Shown: piece after piece, positions 19,688-31,615 of the stretch | Layout: every line of letters begins with the position of its first letter | Position numbering within the stretch: position 1 is the first letter of the stretch | Assembly: GCA_015680685.1 (NCBI GenBank) | Contig: MNCI01005055.1 | Location: forward strand, 1-48,489 | Length of the DNA stretch: 48,489 nucleotides | Direction of reading: 5' to 3' | From: Gnetum montanum | Taxonomy: Eukaryota; Streptophyta; Gnetopsida; Gnetales; Gnetaceae | Translations under genes and position numbers: made by a program | The notes under the pieces: model-generated | The model's database searches: none | Told to the model about the DNA's origin: nothing | What the model saw: only the letters and a program-made list of their open reading frames with translations

Positions 19688-20155
19688 TGTGATTTTTAGA
19701 TTGTTTGTGATAATAGTAAATAAAATAAAATCAATAGAAAAACACAAGAATTTATCCTAAGGAAAAACAAAAAAAAATACACGAGCAAGAAACAGGCTCT
19801 TGGATCTTTATCTTAACTCAAAGAGAATTTCTACAGCACAATGAATAGCAAAGAATGGGAAAAAAGAAAACATTGGGATGAAAGCCAAACACACTACCTT
19901 GAAGACTTCCTTGTAACCATATTTATAACATGGGATACGAGATGTAAACTGGATATTAACAATAGTAAAATGATGGAGATGAACAATAGTTTTTCATTGA
20001 CTATATTTCAAATATTTGCAATTAAATGCTTAACACTATAGTTTATTACAACATAACTATTGTATCATACAATTACAAAAGAGATAGTGGTTGTAATCAA
20101 AGAGGTGATAATATTTGAGCTTATGTGAATGGTAGTTGCCTTCACTTTATTGACA
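19688..20155 (-). repeat. Copia 3' LTR
   Basis: On the minus strand it starts TGTCAATAAAG at 20155 and ends ATCACA at 19688. It matches 31150-31610 along its whole length. The 5' LTR starts TGTGAG, so this copy has lost part of the TGTGA/TCACA terminal symmetry. It includes an A-rich region at 19766-19780. Confidence 0.92.
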
Positions 20156-20156
20156 A

Positions 20157-20167
20157 TTCTTCCTCTC
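20157..20167 (-). other. Copia polypurine tract
   Basis: GAGAGGAAGAA on the minus strand lies immediately before the 3' LTR. This is the position of the plus-strand primer in reverse transcription. Confidence 0.75.
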
Positions 20168-20169
20168 AA

Positions 20170-23100
20170 AGGAAAATTTTCCACGAAGCCTGATCCATAC
20201 CTTAGATGGTATCACCTAGCATGACAGCAAAATCTATTTGATACCATAAAAATTTTTCAATAGATAAAGATTTTGTCATCATATCAGTAGGATTCTATTT
20301 TGTCTTAATTTTTTGAAGAAGAATTCTTTGTTTATTTATCTACTCTAGAATATAGTGATCCTATATTTTTATATGCTTCATCCAATGGTGAAAAGTGGAA
20401 TTCCTGGATATATAAATTGCACTTTGATTATCACAACCAATTTTCACAATTTTTTTATGAATTCCAATTTCAACCACTAATCTTTGAAGCCATGTTGCTT
20501 CTTGACTAGCTAGGTTTGCAACAACATATTCTACTTTAGTAGTAGACTAAGCTATACAAGACTACAACTAGCTTTTCCAAGAGATAGAACCACCAAAGAT
20601 ATTGAACACACATCCACTAGTTGATTTCTTGTTGTTTAAATCCCCACCCCAATCAACATCCACATAACCATGTAGAATGGACAAATCACTTTGGTAACAA
20701 ATACCAAAGTTCATAGTAGCATGAAAATATTAGAAAAATCATTTTATAGCAATCCAATGTTGTTTCTTTGGATTAAACACATACCTACTAAGTTTTCCAA
20801 TAATGTATGCAATATCAAATCTAGTAGTGATCATTACATACATCAAACTATCGACAACACTAGCATATTGAATTTTTATCATGAGCTCTTTTTCATCATC
20901 TATCTTAGGGCATTGTTCAATTAAGAGTTTCATCCTAGTTTCACAAGGTGTTGCCATATGCTTATAATCTTGCATATTATATCCTTTTAAGATATTTTGC
21001 ACATATGTAGATTGTCCAACCCAAAGTTTGTTATTACCTCTGTTTCTTTAATTTCCATGTCCAAAATCATTTTAACAGCACCAAGATCTTTCATCTCAAA
21101 CTAAGAAGAAAGAAGTTGTTTCAACTTCTTAATTTCATCTGTGTAACTTCTTGCTATTAACATGTCATCAACATATAGCAGTAAAATTAAGAGTTTTCCA
21201 TTTTTATTTTTGACATATAAGCAAGAGTCTTCCTAACTTCTAATGAAGCCAAGATTTAACATGTGTTTATTAAATTTTTTATTCCACATCCTTGGTGCTT
21301 GTTTGATCCCATACAATGATCTTAGCAATTGACATACCATATGCTCTTTTCCTTTCCCTTTGTAACCTTTAGGTTGAAGCATATATATTTCCTCCTTAAG
21401 ATCACCATTGGGGAAACCAATTTTTACATCAATTTATTCAAGTTCCAAATCATAAGTTGTTTTTATTGAAAGAAATGATATAATGGATGTTAATTTTACC
21501 ACAAGGCAAAACATTTCAGCATAATCAATTCCCCTCTTTTCGAAATAACCCTTAGCAACAAGACATTCTTTAAACTAGTCACAAAATTTAATTCTAAATG
21601 CCCACTTACATCCAATTGGTTTTCTATTAGATGGAAGTTCAACCAATTCCCATGTCTTATTCTTATGAATAGCAGACATTTCATCATCCATTGCTCGCTT
21701 CCAATCTTTATGATAAAGAGATGTACACAGTTCATCATAAGTAAATGGTTCAACTTCAGCAATTATAATTTGATCTTTAAACTAACTGGGTAATTTTCTT
21801 ATGCGACTAGACCATGTTAAAGTTTGTGAAGTTGACGGAGCTTCATGTTGATACTCGATTTCTTCATCTTCGCTTTCATCTTCCCCTGTACTTATGTCTT
21901 GTATATTGTGCATACCATCATGTTGATCAGCAACAATATCTCTTACTAGGGAGGATGGCCCTCTAAAGTTCCTTTATTAAAGATACATGATTAGGTGTTA
22001 CATCATTAGAGAGATTACACTTTATATGTTTGCAAGACTCTCTAAATACAACATCACAACTATAAATAACCCTCTTAGTTTCTAGGTTGTATAACTTATA
22101 AGCTTTAACACCATGACCATAACCAAGGAAAATATATCTTATAGACTTATAGTCTAATTTTGATGTATCATTTTCTGGAATGTGAACATAAGCTTCACAC
22201 CCAAAAATGTGAAGAAAATTAAAATTAAAAGTCTTGCCGCTCCATATTTCTTTTGGAATCTCTCCATCAATTGAAAAGGATGAAGCCTTATTGATGAGAT
22301 AGCAAGCAATTATTGCAGCTTCATCTCAAAAATGTTTACCAATAACAACTTCACTTAGCATGCATCTAATTCTTTCCAGCAATGTTTTATTAAAATGTTC
22401 AACTACTCCATTCTATTCGAGAATTATTGGAATAGTATTTTGCCTATATATACCATGTTCTTTATAAAAATTATTAAAAGCATGCGACCAAAATTCACCA
22501 CCATTATTTGTTCTGAGAACCTTGATTTTCTTTCCTGAATAATATTCAACAAGAGCTTTGGACTCTTTAAATTTCTCAAGTACTTCAAACTTATGTTTCA
22601 TTAAATAGATCCAAGATTTCCTTGAAAAATCATCAATGAATAAAACATAATATGTAGCACTTCCAAGTGAGAATGTTTGCAAGTCTCTAACTGGTTCACA
22701 AACATCACTATGTATTAACTCTAATGCTTGATTAACTTTAGCATTACTTTTTGACAATCTTTAATGTGTTTGTTTACCAAGTAGGCAATGATGAAAAAAA
22801 TTCAAAGATTCCTCTATAAGATTAATTTTACCTTTTTTATGATGTTCATTTAGATCTTTTTCACTTAAATATGTCCAATCTTCTTTGCCAAAGATCAATG
22901 CTTGAATGCAAGTCAGTAACAATTACCATGTTGAAGTTGTGCTACAACATTCTTGCTTCCAACTGGTAAGTCTTCCCACCTTTATACCAATGGCTAGAGG
23001 TAAAGACAATTGCAAGATTTTACATTTTCCTTCACCAAATATGATACTTAGACCTGCAAAATCTAACTCACTCATAGACAAGAGACTCATTGTGAGTTTA

Positions 23101-23459
23101 GGTACATGATGAACATGAGATATAGTTTTAATAGTTCTATCCATAAATTGGATTTTAATTTTCCTATACCCAACAACATCACAAATACCATCATCACCAA
23201 GTTTGATCACACTATGATTACAAACAAAGTATTCACAAAATCATTTAAGATGAGGGGTATAGTGATAAGCAGCACTAAAATAAGTATACAAAGAAACTCT
23301 CTCAGTGTCATCAACTGATGACACAACATACAAATCTCCCTCTCGATGAGAAAGAGGAATTTCATTATTATTATTATTATTTGTAGATGCTTTTCCTTTC
23401 TTTGCTACTTTACAATCTTTTTTAAAATGACCAATCTTTCCACAATTCCAACATCTTGG
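20170..23459 (-). pseudogene. pol: Copia pol (zinc knuckle, protease, integrase, RT, RNase H) pseudogene
   Basis: On the minus strand the gag zinc knuckle RCWNCGKIGHFKKDC (about 23456-23412) leads into a protease remnant. There the usual LDSG/A-type active site reads YFSAAYHYTP near 23260, so the catalytic Asp is gone. The GAG-pre-integrase segment follows (VIKLGDDGICDVVGYRK to SMSELDFAGL). The integrase core shows IHSDVCEPV (Asp kept), LRTNNGGEF (Asp changed to Asn) and NGVVEHFNKTLLE (Glu kept). RT has WVFGK-like blocks, KGYKGKGKEHMVCQLLRSLYG and an intact LLYVDDML near 21170. RNase H (VDVDWGGDLNNKKSTSG, DNQSAIYISRN) closes the frame. Stops are scattered and no large indel is evident. Confidence 0.9.
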
Positions 23460-24725
23460 TGTTGATGCATAAATTTTGGACACGCGAACACCTGTGAAAA
23501 CTTGTTTTAGGAGACTATAGCCTAGGGCGCCTCCCGTATGGGTACGGAAAACCATGAATAGTCTTAGATAGAAAGGGCCATGTGACAATAATAATAATAA
23601 TGATGAAAGTTAACTATTTCAAAGTAATATGGAATTAAAATGCTTATACAATTTAAACTACATCAAAAAAGGGCACATCGTTGGTAGTAGACGCAGTGAC
23701 CAAATTTTAACAAGCAGATTGCACGTAAGCATAAACTTATACTTACTACTATGCTACAAATGTAGACAAGAAAACTATACTTATAAGGGCAACACAACGA
23801 AATAGAACAATGCAACAGGGACCATAGGGAGTTTCCTGATTGAAAATAGTTTACAAGTTGAAAATTGCAATATATTAGTATCTAAGGATTTGTGGATTTG
23901 AAAGTGGAAAAAAAAAATAAAGGAATGCTACTGCTTTGAATTATAAAACAATGAAAGTTTAAGCATTCAAAAAAAAGGTTTAAGATTAGTGCATAAAGTG
24001 ATATACGACACAATGTACTGGTAACATGTTTGGAAATGCTGAAAATATTAAATATTTGTAATTGAAAATGCCAAAATTTTTTGATATTGTTGTATGTCGC
24101 TGAGATGTGGGTGTGGTTGTAGCTATCTATCATGTTATTCGTGATCATAGGTGTCTGTTGTTACCCTAGCGTCTAGAGAGAAGGCCACCGTCTATAGGTG
24201 CGTTTCTATCAGATGTGCGCCCCTCACAGCAACAAGAGGCAAACAAAAGAACAAGATAAAACAATGGCTGTTGATGGACATGCGCTGCCAGCTGCTACCA
24301 TTTCAAAAAGAAAGATTGGCCACCAGTTCCCCCTTGTTGCCAATTCCTGTCCCTCTTTATAGCGGCCCTATGGAAGAAACCCTAACCCTAAACCGCTAAC
24401 TACCTTTTCCATGTCAACCGCAACGTGGTGAAATTGAAATAAGAAAATGAGAAAAAAAAAGAAAAATAAGCCTTATGTTTTATGGTTTATGTCAAGATTT
24501 TTATTTTTATTTTATTTGATTTTTTTTGTGATATTAAACTTCTTCAAACATGGCTCCAGGAAAGTATGGGAGGGTTGTCATCTAACACTTACCTATATTT
24601 ATGGTGGTACTTTTCTTAATTATCTAATGCTTAAATTTAGTAATACTTGGATTATAAATAAAATAAAGTACTAGTTACTATTGGTCAAGGCCCTATGCCT
24701 AGCATTCGTGAGGTTGGCCTCAACA
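23460..24725 (-). repeat. Nested element 3' LTR
   Basis: TGTTGAGGCC at 24725 to GCATCAACA at 23460. It is preceded by a G-run polypurine-like tract (GGGGGCTAAG, 24726-24735, minus strand). It contains TATA (24354-24361), a telo-box repeat (24377-24394) and an AAT microsatellite (23586-23600). About 36 bp near 24400-24435 are missing from the 5' LTR. Confidence 0.9.
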
Positions 24726-24976
24726 CTTAGCCCCCAAACTATAGATTGGATGCAACTACAAGGACCATAAACTTTTGAATGAGAATGCAACAGATGGGGA
24801 AACAAAACAACATGAAACCAGAAATACAAACTTGAAAGTAAACTATAATATTCTAAACATGATCAAAATACCCAAATAATCGAAAGAGACACCAACATAG
24901 GCCATCCAAACAACCATTAAAATCTAAATATATAAGTTATTGTTATTTTAAGTAAGATCTATAGATATATATGTGT

Positions 24977-25007
<31 letters not shown>

Positions 25008-25855
25008 GATATATGCTTANGTTTGAAAAACTTAAATTTAAAAGGGGAAATGGAGGTTAGGGTGAGGATTGCTGCCAAACCCCATCGCACTCAAGAATTT
25101 ATTGCACTACCAAAGAACACAGTTCTCATTTTTTGTTTTGTTCTTGGTTTTTAAGGAAACTTTGCTCATGGTGTACTTCATTCTTGAGGTAGGAATTTCA
25201 ACATGAGTCTAGCCAATTAGCTACACTACCAAAGAGCATAGTCCTTTTGGAAACTTTTCCCATGGTGCAGTTCAACCCTCATGTATGTGCCTTTGATTGG
25301 TGGCATCATAACAGGTCTCCTAGATGGCTAAGGATTCTCAAGTAGAAATGAACACACTTCACCCAGTTGTTCACAGGATAGCCATGGATCATCATACCTG
25401 AGGGCTTGGGCTTATGAGAGGAAAGGATAGAATTTTCCAAGGTCACCTAGTAATTTTGACTAACCACTCTCCAACATCACATATCCTACACTCACATGAT
25501 CATGATGATAACATGATAAGTTTATATAAATCCAATGCTCCATAATCTAACATAAAAAATAAACTAAAACCTTGGAATCAATTGGAAAGAGTTATAGTAT
25601 TTATAAAATATAAATTGGATTTTATAGCATTATATGATAGTAATAGTAAATTATCTTAGACCTACATTATTTTCCAATGGTGTTAAAATGACCCAATATC
25701 AAGTAACTCAAATGACAAATGATTATTAAAATCATACGAAGAACACAATAATCAAAACAATATGCTAAGAAAGAAATGATGAAAATGCAAGCAAAAGATG
25801 GAAATGCAACAATATACATATCAAATGCAAAGAAAAAGGGAAAGAAAACATGCAA
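24726..25855 (-). other. Nested element 3' non-coding interior
   Basis: It lies between the integrase stop (25856) and the 3' LTR. It carries a (TA)n run at about 24978-25003, an ambiguous base at 25020, and two related blocks about 110 bp apart (around 25110-25165 and 25225-25270) that share TTTCC, CATGGTG and CACTACCAAAG. No gene is seen. Confidence 0.6.
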
Positions 25856-26280
25856 CTAAGAATCTACCAAATGTCCACTTGGGGTACCTAAGTATAAATG
25901 TTTCAAATGAAATGCATTAAAATTCCGATTCAACCCATATCCTTGCAAATCAGCAATCTTAAACACATTTGGGGCAGTGATGTCTACAATTTGGAATGAA
26001 CCTGACCACATAGGTGAAAAATTAGTTTGAGGGCCAGTTTGACCAGATGCTCTATCCCTCTTAAGGACTAGATCACCTATTTGAAAATTTTTAGCTCGAT
26101 GTTTTTTATTGAACCATCTGTTGACAATTTGTTGATGCTTAAGATTATGAAAATCAAGACCTACACTTATCTTGCTTGATCATTTTCTATAAAGTTTTTC
26201 TTTAATATAAGTTTCAATGATAGGTTTAGGTTTTGGTGGGTCATCGAATATAGCTTTTCTAAGAGAATGTTCCATGGATG
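25856..26280 (-). pseudogene. Integrase C-terminal remnant of the nested element
   Basis: On the minus strand NRWFNKKHRAKNFQIGDLVL, then FSPMWSGSFQIVDI and FNAFHLKHLYLG, form the C-terminal SH3-like domain typical of Ty3/gypsy integrases, ending at TAG 25856-25858. It follows the post-protease linker almost directly, which shows that RNase H, RT and the integrase zinc finger and core were deleted. One TGA interrupts it near 26180. Confidence 0.8.
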
Positions 26281-26303
26281 TGTTGTTAAAATTTAGCACA
26301 CCT

Positions 26304-27143
26304 TCAATATGTTTTAAGAGGTAAGGTCTTATTTATATCTTTGTCTTCTCCTAAAGGTGATAGATCACTTAGAAAAAATCCATTGTGTTGTTTAGAAGGC
26401 AAGGTGTCTCCATAGTTTTCTTCACCTTCTCTATAATTTTGAAAGGATTGGATGGGGTCTGCATAAGAGATAGGATTTTTTGTAGTTCCACTCACATAGT
26501 CATGTTCAACATGTTCACTACACTCAACCTCAATAACCCCAACATAAAGATTAGCATTTTAATCTTCCAAAGATTGGTTTTGTTGATCCAAGGTTGTTAC
26601 TACTTCTTTATAGAAGGGTTCTTGGGGTATAGTCATGTATTCATATTTTCCTTTGATAGGGATCAATAATTTTGAGAAATCTGACCTAAAGAAGCCCCCA
26701 AACTTAGCTCCAAAAGTCCTAGATAAGAGCACACCATATGTGGGTTTCATGTCAACTACTAGGATATCTGTATAACATGTAAATGTAGGGTATTTCTTAA
26801 GTTGTACCTATGCTCCTTTTAATAATCCTACCACAGGTATGTTAGATCCATCGAGTTGAATCACACTTCTAGTTTGTGGTATCATTTATGCTCCTAAAGC
26901 GTTACAAACGTCAAGAGGCATAACACTAACAGTTGCACTGGAATCCATTAAACAATTATGGACATTCTTTCCTAAAATAATCAAAGTGGTTAGGAAAGGG
27001 GGATGGTCCTTTTTGCTAGACATAGAATTATTCACGTTTTGTACTGATAATGTGTTACGACTTTCTTCAAAGTGAACTTGCCTTTCAGAAATTAGGGATT
27101 TTTCTCTTTGGGCTACGGGTATATGAACCATATACCAAATCAC
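26304..27143 (-). pseudogene. Aspartic protease and linker of the nested element
   Basis: NCLMDSSATVSVMPLDVCN (near 26950) and KPTYGVLLSRTFGAKFGGFF (near 26720) match the protease of the 7163-12307 polyprotein, including the D-S-S active-site variant. The linker (about 26495-26304) matches the stretch after its protease up to GEDKDINK. Frame breaks and stops separate the blocks. Confidence 0.8.
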
Positions 27144-27149
27144 TTATTT

Positions 27150-28750
27150 CATTTCATTAAAGTGTAGGAGGTCATACATCAAAATGTTGGCTTTAACTCT
27201 TTTTAAGTCCTCAACCAAATCATAATTCTTATGTTCATCTTTGGCTTTTTGTTGAGATGGAACTCTTCTAAGTACAGATGGGGGGTTTGGTCATTGTGGG
27301 GAAATTACTTGGGATGACCCGGATTGGTTGTTTGCATTGTTTTGACTAGGAACTCTTCTATTTGTAGGTGTATAGGAATTGTTCCTAGTTTGTTGTTGTG
27401 TAGCATTCATAATGTCACTAATTTTGCGGTAGCGAGTGTTGTGTGGGTTACGGTCGCCTACCATAACTTGTTCTAATGAGGAAACCTCTTCTTTTTCTGT
27501 CTCATGAGGTACATTAAGGACCATGATATGGGTTTTCCCATTTTTTTCCCTTGGGTATTGTCACCATACAATGTCATGAATTGAGGACAAGTATTTTCGG
27601 AATGTTGCCTCGTATTATGAAGATGACAATAATCATCGTTGATTGATGCACTTGGTTTTTTTGGTTGTATAGGGCCTTTGTTATTATTTCTCTTTAGCTC
27701 AACCACTTCATTGGATAGTTTTTGTAATGAAGTGAGTATTTGGGTTATCTAATCTTGGGTTTAGGTTGGTGGTTCAACAGAATTTGATGTCCCATTTGGG
27801 TTGATAATGGATTGAATCAAGGCTTTTGATTGGCCATCATTCAAAATAGTGTTGTATGGTAAGAATGAAGAGGACATGGGGTCTTTTGAGTAATTACTTA
27901 AAGGTTGAGTTGATTGAAAGGGAGAAACAACTTAACGCATAACATTAGATGTTTGAAAAGTTGGTAGGAATGGGTTTGATTTCATAGGGTTACTAACACT
28001 CATCATCCCAAATTGGGTTTAGATGTTGTTCATAAGGGTTATTTGCTCTAATTCCACAGCTTTTGACATTGCACCTTGTATTTCTGTTATCTTGGGATCA
28101 AATTTGATAGCATAAGTGAAGAATGGATCAATGATAGAGAGATAGAAGTTGAGGATACCATCTAGTTGTCGTCGCATCTCATTTGGGACATAGGCTAGTT
28201 GATGAAGGAATATAAGGTTATAATCCCTAAAATTTTCCCCAGGTAGCTTTCTTAAGCTAGTAAAGTTGCTTGATGTGATAGTAGGGCTAGTAAATTTGTC
28301 AAATTGATTCAAAAACTTATTTTTAAATTCTTTCCATGTGTTAATAGAGGCATCAGGAAGCATTAAGAACCATTGGGTTGCTTTGGTCCTAAATGTTGTT
28401 ACAAACACTCTACACGCTATATCATTATGTGCAATGTTGTGGATTCCTAATAAGGTTTTAAAACATTGTATGTGTTGGCGAGCATCATTCGTAGTGGTTG
28501 TAAGATCGAAAAACAGGTTTATGTTTTGAAGAGATTTTGGTATGTCATGGTAATTATGAAAGTTAAAAGAGTTTCTTACTAAGGCAGCCAGGGGTTGATG
28601 GGCTGCCATCTTAGTCTGAGGTTTTCTTGGAATTAAACATGGAAAAAGTGAAACTTGTTGTTTTCTCAAAATAAATTGACGAGTAGCTAGTTGACTAGGG
28701 GTAGGAGTATGAGTTCTTTGTTGAGATGTTCTATAAGAAGAGTCACTCAT
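27150..28750 (-). pseudogene. gag: Gag pseudogene of the nested element
   Basis: It starts with MSDSSY at 28750 and is open to about 28019, where CAA of the sister copy has become TAA. Later blocks (YCHLHNTRQHSENTC zinc-knuckle-like near 27620; EVSSLEQVMVGDRNPHNTRY near 27450) are recognisable between stops and a frameshift. It corresponds to residues 1-540 of the 7163-12307 polyprotein. Confidence 0.88.
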
Positions 28751-29143
28751 AAAATGAAAAATAACAAAAAATGTAAAATGGTAATAAATTGTGAAAATTA
28801 AAGAAAATGGAAAAAAAAACATTTGAATGCTATATTTTTATTTTTTTTATTTTTAAAAGTAAAATTGATATTACAAAATTTCAGAAAAGTAAATTGAAAG
28901 TAAAATGATTTAAATCACCTCAATTAAATTTGAAAAAACAAATTAATAAGAAAAAGGATCGCTAAAATATAAATTTGGAGATTTGAAAGTGAAATTAAAA
29001 TAGTGCAATAAAACTGAAAATAGGGAGGCAAAAACAAAAATAGAGAGTAATAAAAAAATGATAATTTTTTTTTCAAAAAAAGAAACATGAAAAAAAAATA
29101 AAGAAAAGGTTGAGAAACTGCTTTTCTTCTAGCACCAAAAAGG
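28751..29143 (-). other. Leader and primer site of the nested element
   Basis: The primer-binding site (29120-29137, minus) reads TGGTGCTAGAAGAAAAGC, its 3' half altered from the family GGAGGG. The rest is an AT-rich leader matching that of the inverted structure. Confidence 0.65.
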
Positions 29144-30390
29144 TGTTGATGCGTAAATTTTGGACACGTGAACACCTGTGAAAACTCGTTTTAGGAGACT
29201 ATAGCCTAGGGCACCTCCCGTATGGGTATGGAAACCTGGGAATAGTCTCAGCTAGAAAGGGCCATGTGACAATAATAATAATAATAATGAATCTTAACTA
29301 TTTCAAAGTAATCTAGAATTAAAATGCTTATACAATTTAAACTACATCAGAAAAGGGCACATCGTTGGCGGTAGATGCAGTTACCAAATTTTAACAAGCA
29401 GATTCAATGTAAGCATAAACATATACTTACTACTGTGCTGCAAATGCAAAAACCAAAACTATACTTATAAGGGTAATGCAACGAAATAGAGCAATGCAAC
29501 AGGGACCATAGGGAGTTTCGCGATTGAAAATGGTTTACAAGTTGAAAATTGTAATATATTAGTATCTAAGGATTTGTGCTTCTAAAAGCAAAAAAAAAAA
29601 ACAAAATACAAAAGAATGCTATTGCTTTGAATTATAAAACAATGAAAGTTTATGCATTTAAAAAAAAGGTTTAAGATTAGTGCATAAAGTGATATACGAC
29701 ACAATGTACCGATAACATGTTTGGAAATGCTGAAAATATTAAATATGTGTAATTGAAAATGCCAAAAGTTTTTGATATTGTTGTATGTCGCTAAGATGTG
29801 AGTGTGGTTGCAGTTCTCCGTCACGTTATTCGTGATCATAGGTGTTTGTTGTTACCCCAACATCTAGAGAGAAGGCCACCGTCTACAGGTGTGTTGCTGT
29901 CAGATGTCCGCCGCTCACAGCAACAAGAGGCAAACAGAATAATAAAATAAAACAATGACTGCTGATGGACATGCGCTACCAGCTGCTATCGTTTCAAAAA
30001 GAAAGATTAGCCACCAGTTCCCCCTTGTTGCCAATTCCTGCCCCTCTTTATAGCAGCTCTGTGGAAGAAACCCTAACCCTAAACCGCCAACTAAAATAAG
30101 AAAATGAGCAAAAAAAAATAAGCCTTAAGTTTTATGGTTTATGTCGAGATTTTTATTTTTATTTTTTTTATTTTTATTTTTTGATTTTTTTTGTGATATT
30201 AAACTTTTTTAAACATGGCTCCAGGCAAGCATGGAAGGGTTGTCATCTAACACTTACCTATATTTACGGTGGTACTTTTCTTAATTATCTGATGCTTAAA
30301 TTTAGTAATGCTCGGATTATAAATAAAATAAAGTACTAGTTACTGTTGGTCAAGGCCCTATGCCTAGCATGGGTGAGGTTTGCCTCAACA
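29144..30390 (-). repeat. Nested element 5' LTR
   Basis: It runs from TGTTGAGGC at 30390 to GCATCAACA at 29144, about 1247 bp, paired with 23460-24725. It has TATA at 30045-30052, a telo-box repeat at 30068-30085, an AAT run near 29269-29288, and a T-rich expansion near 30143-30182 not present in the partner LTR. Confidence 0.9.
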
Positions 30391-31058
30391 CTTAGTTTTG
30401 TGGAATTTTTCTAGGATTTAGGAGGTTTAAACTGTGGAATTTTATTCAACTTTAAGTTGGAGTTTTTGGCAAGGAAAAGATCACTTTGGATAGGAGCAAA
30501 CCTTTTAATTCTACTTTCTTCACTAAGGAGTTGGGTTACAATAGTATCAAAATTAAGAGTTGACATAGAATTATTCACTGACATTACAAAAATATTCCAA
30601 GACTTAGGAAGAGACTCTGAAAGATACATACAACAATATTCCTTTTTCATTTTATCTTCAATTGCTTCAAGTTGCATCATGATATTGTTGAAGATACTTA
30701 AATAATCAGTAATTAACATACCTTCAGGCATCTTGAGTGTGTGTAAATTCTTCCCATGAAATAATCTGTTAGCAACCGATTTTGTTTGGTAAAAATCTTT
30801 TAATTTGTCCCATAAATATTTGGAAGTTAGAACTCCAAAACCATTGAGTAGCACTGAACAAGAGATGTACAAATGAATTCTGCTTCATGCCTTTCTATCC
30901 AAGGCTTTCCAGTTTGAATCTATGATAGTAGCAAGATTTGAATTAGTAATTACTTGTCAAAGATCTTCCTTGATAAGAAGATCCTCCATGTACATTCTTC
31001 AAACTTCGTAATCATTGGTAGATAATTTTTCAATTTTGATTTTTGCAAAGTTTGCCAT
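30391..31058 (-). pseudogene. gag: Copia gag, N-terminal part, before the nested insertion
   Basis: On the minus strand it begins MANFAKIKIEKL at 31058. It continues through YLWDKLKDFYQTKSVANRL and SLPKSWNIFVMSVN, the retrotran_gag (UBN2-type) blocks of plant copia elements. TGA and TAA codons interrupt the first 60 codons, and a TAG follows PPKS at about 30411. The nested element then separates it from its zinc knuckle at 23456. Confidence 0.88.
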
Positions 31059-31130
31059 ACCCTGAAATCAACCAACACCATAAGAAAAAAAAAAGAAAAA
31101 AAAAAGAAAAAAAAAAAACACCATGAAAGA

Positions 31131-31147
31131 ACCTAGCTCTAATACCA
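31131..31147 (-). other. Copia primer-binding site (initiator tRNA-Met)
   Basis: TGGTATTAGAGCTAGGT lies two bases inside the 5' LTR. It matches the plant initiator-Met primer site TGGTATCAGAGC with one C/T change. An A-rich low-complexity stretch (31085-31120) sits next to it in the leader. Confidence 0.88.
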
Positions 31148-31149
31148 AT

Positions 31150-31610
31150 TGTGATTTTTAGATTGTTGATGATAACAATAAGAAAATAAAATCAATAGGA
31201 AAACACAAGAATTTATCTTGGGAGAAAACAGGAAAAACCCCAAGAAATAGGCTCTTGGATCTTTATGTCACCTCAAAGAGAATTTCTGCAACACAAAAAA
31301 CATCAAAGAATGGGAAAGAAGAAAACATTAGGATGAAAGTCAAACACACTACCTTGAAGGCTTCATTGTAACCATATTTATAGCATGAGACACTAGATGT
31401 AAACTAGATATTAATAGTAGTAAAATGACAAAGATGAACAATAATTTTTCATTGACTATATTTCAAATATCTACAGTTAAATACTTAACACTAGAGTTTA
31501 TTACAACCTAACTATTGTATCATACAATTACAAAAAAGATAGTGCTTATAATCAAAGAGATGACAATAGTTGAGCTTATGTGAATGGTAGTTGCCTTCAC
31601 TTTACTCACA
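31150..31610 (-). repeat. Copia 5' LTR
   Basis: It reads TGTGAG (31610) to ATCACA (31150) on the minus strand, 461 bp, matching 19688-20155. Terminal TGTGA/TCACA inverted repeats and the ATTAT flank fix its ends. Confidence 0.92.
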
Positions 31611-31615
31611 ATTAT

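Larger units (their letters stand above)
23460..30390 (-). mobile_element. Nested Tat-like Ty3/gypsy element lacking the RT core
   Basis: Two LTRs (29144-30390 first, 23460-24725 second on the minus strand) enclose a 4.4 kb interior with primer site, gag, protease, the post-protease linker and the integrase C-terminus. RNase H, RT and the integrase core are missing, joined out near 26290. It sits in the copia gag between PPKS and the zinc knuckle. The flanks read CTAAG on the 5' side and CCAAG on the 3' side (minus strand), a 5-bp target duplication with one C/T change. The LTRs have diverged visibly, mostly by transitions. It could only have moved with enzymes from a full-length relative. 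Confidence 0.9.
19683..31615 (-). mobile_element. Ty1/copia retrotransposon, split by a nested Tat-like element
   Basis: The copia element spans 19688-31610 on the minus strand and is flanked by a perfect 5-bp duplication ATTAT (19683-19687 and 31611-31615). Without the nested insertion (23460-30390) it is about 5.0 kb, the usual copia size. LTRs of about 460 bp, an initiator-Met primer site, gag, protease, integrase, RT, RNase H and a purine tract are in copia order. Its LTRs differ at many positions, so the insertion is old. Several in-frame stops and altered catalytic residues make it inactive. Confidence 0.93.

Noticed and set aside
24377-24394. CCCTAACCCTAAACC as an interstitial telomere
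   Set aside because: Only two or three units, conserved in position next to the TATA box in several LTRs. A telo-box is the better reading.
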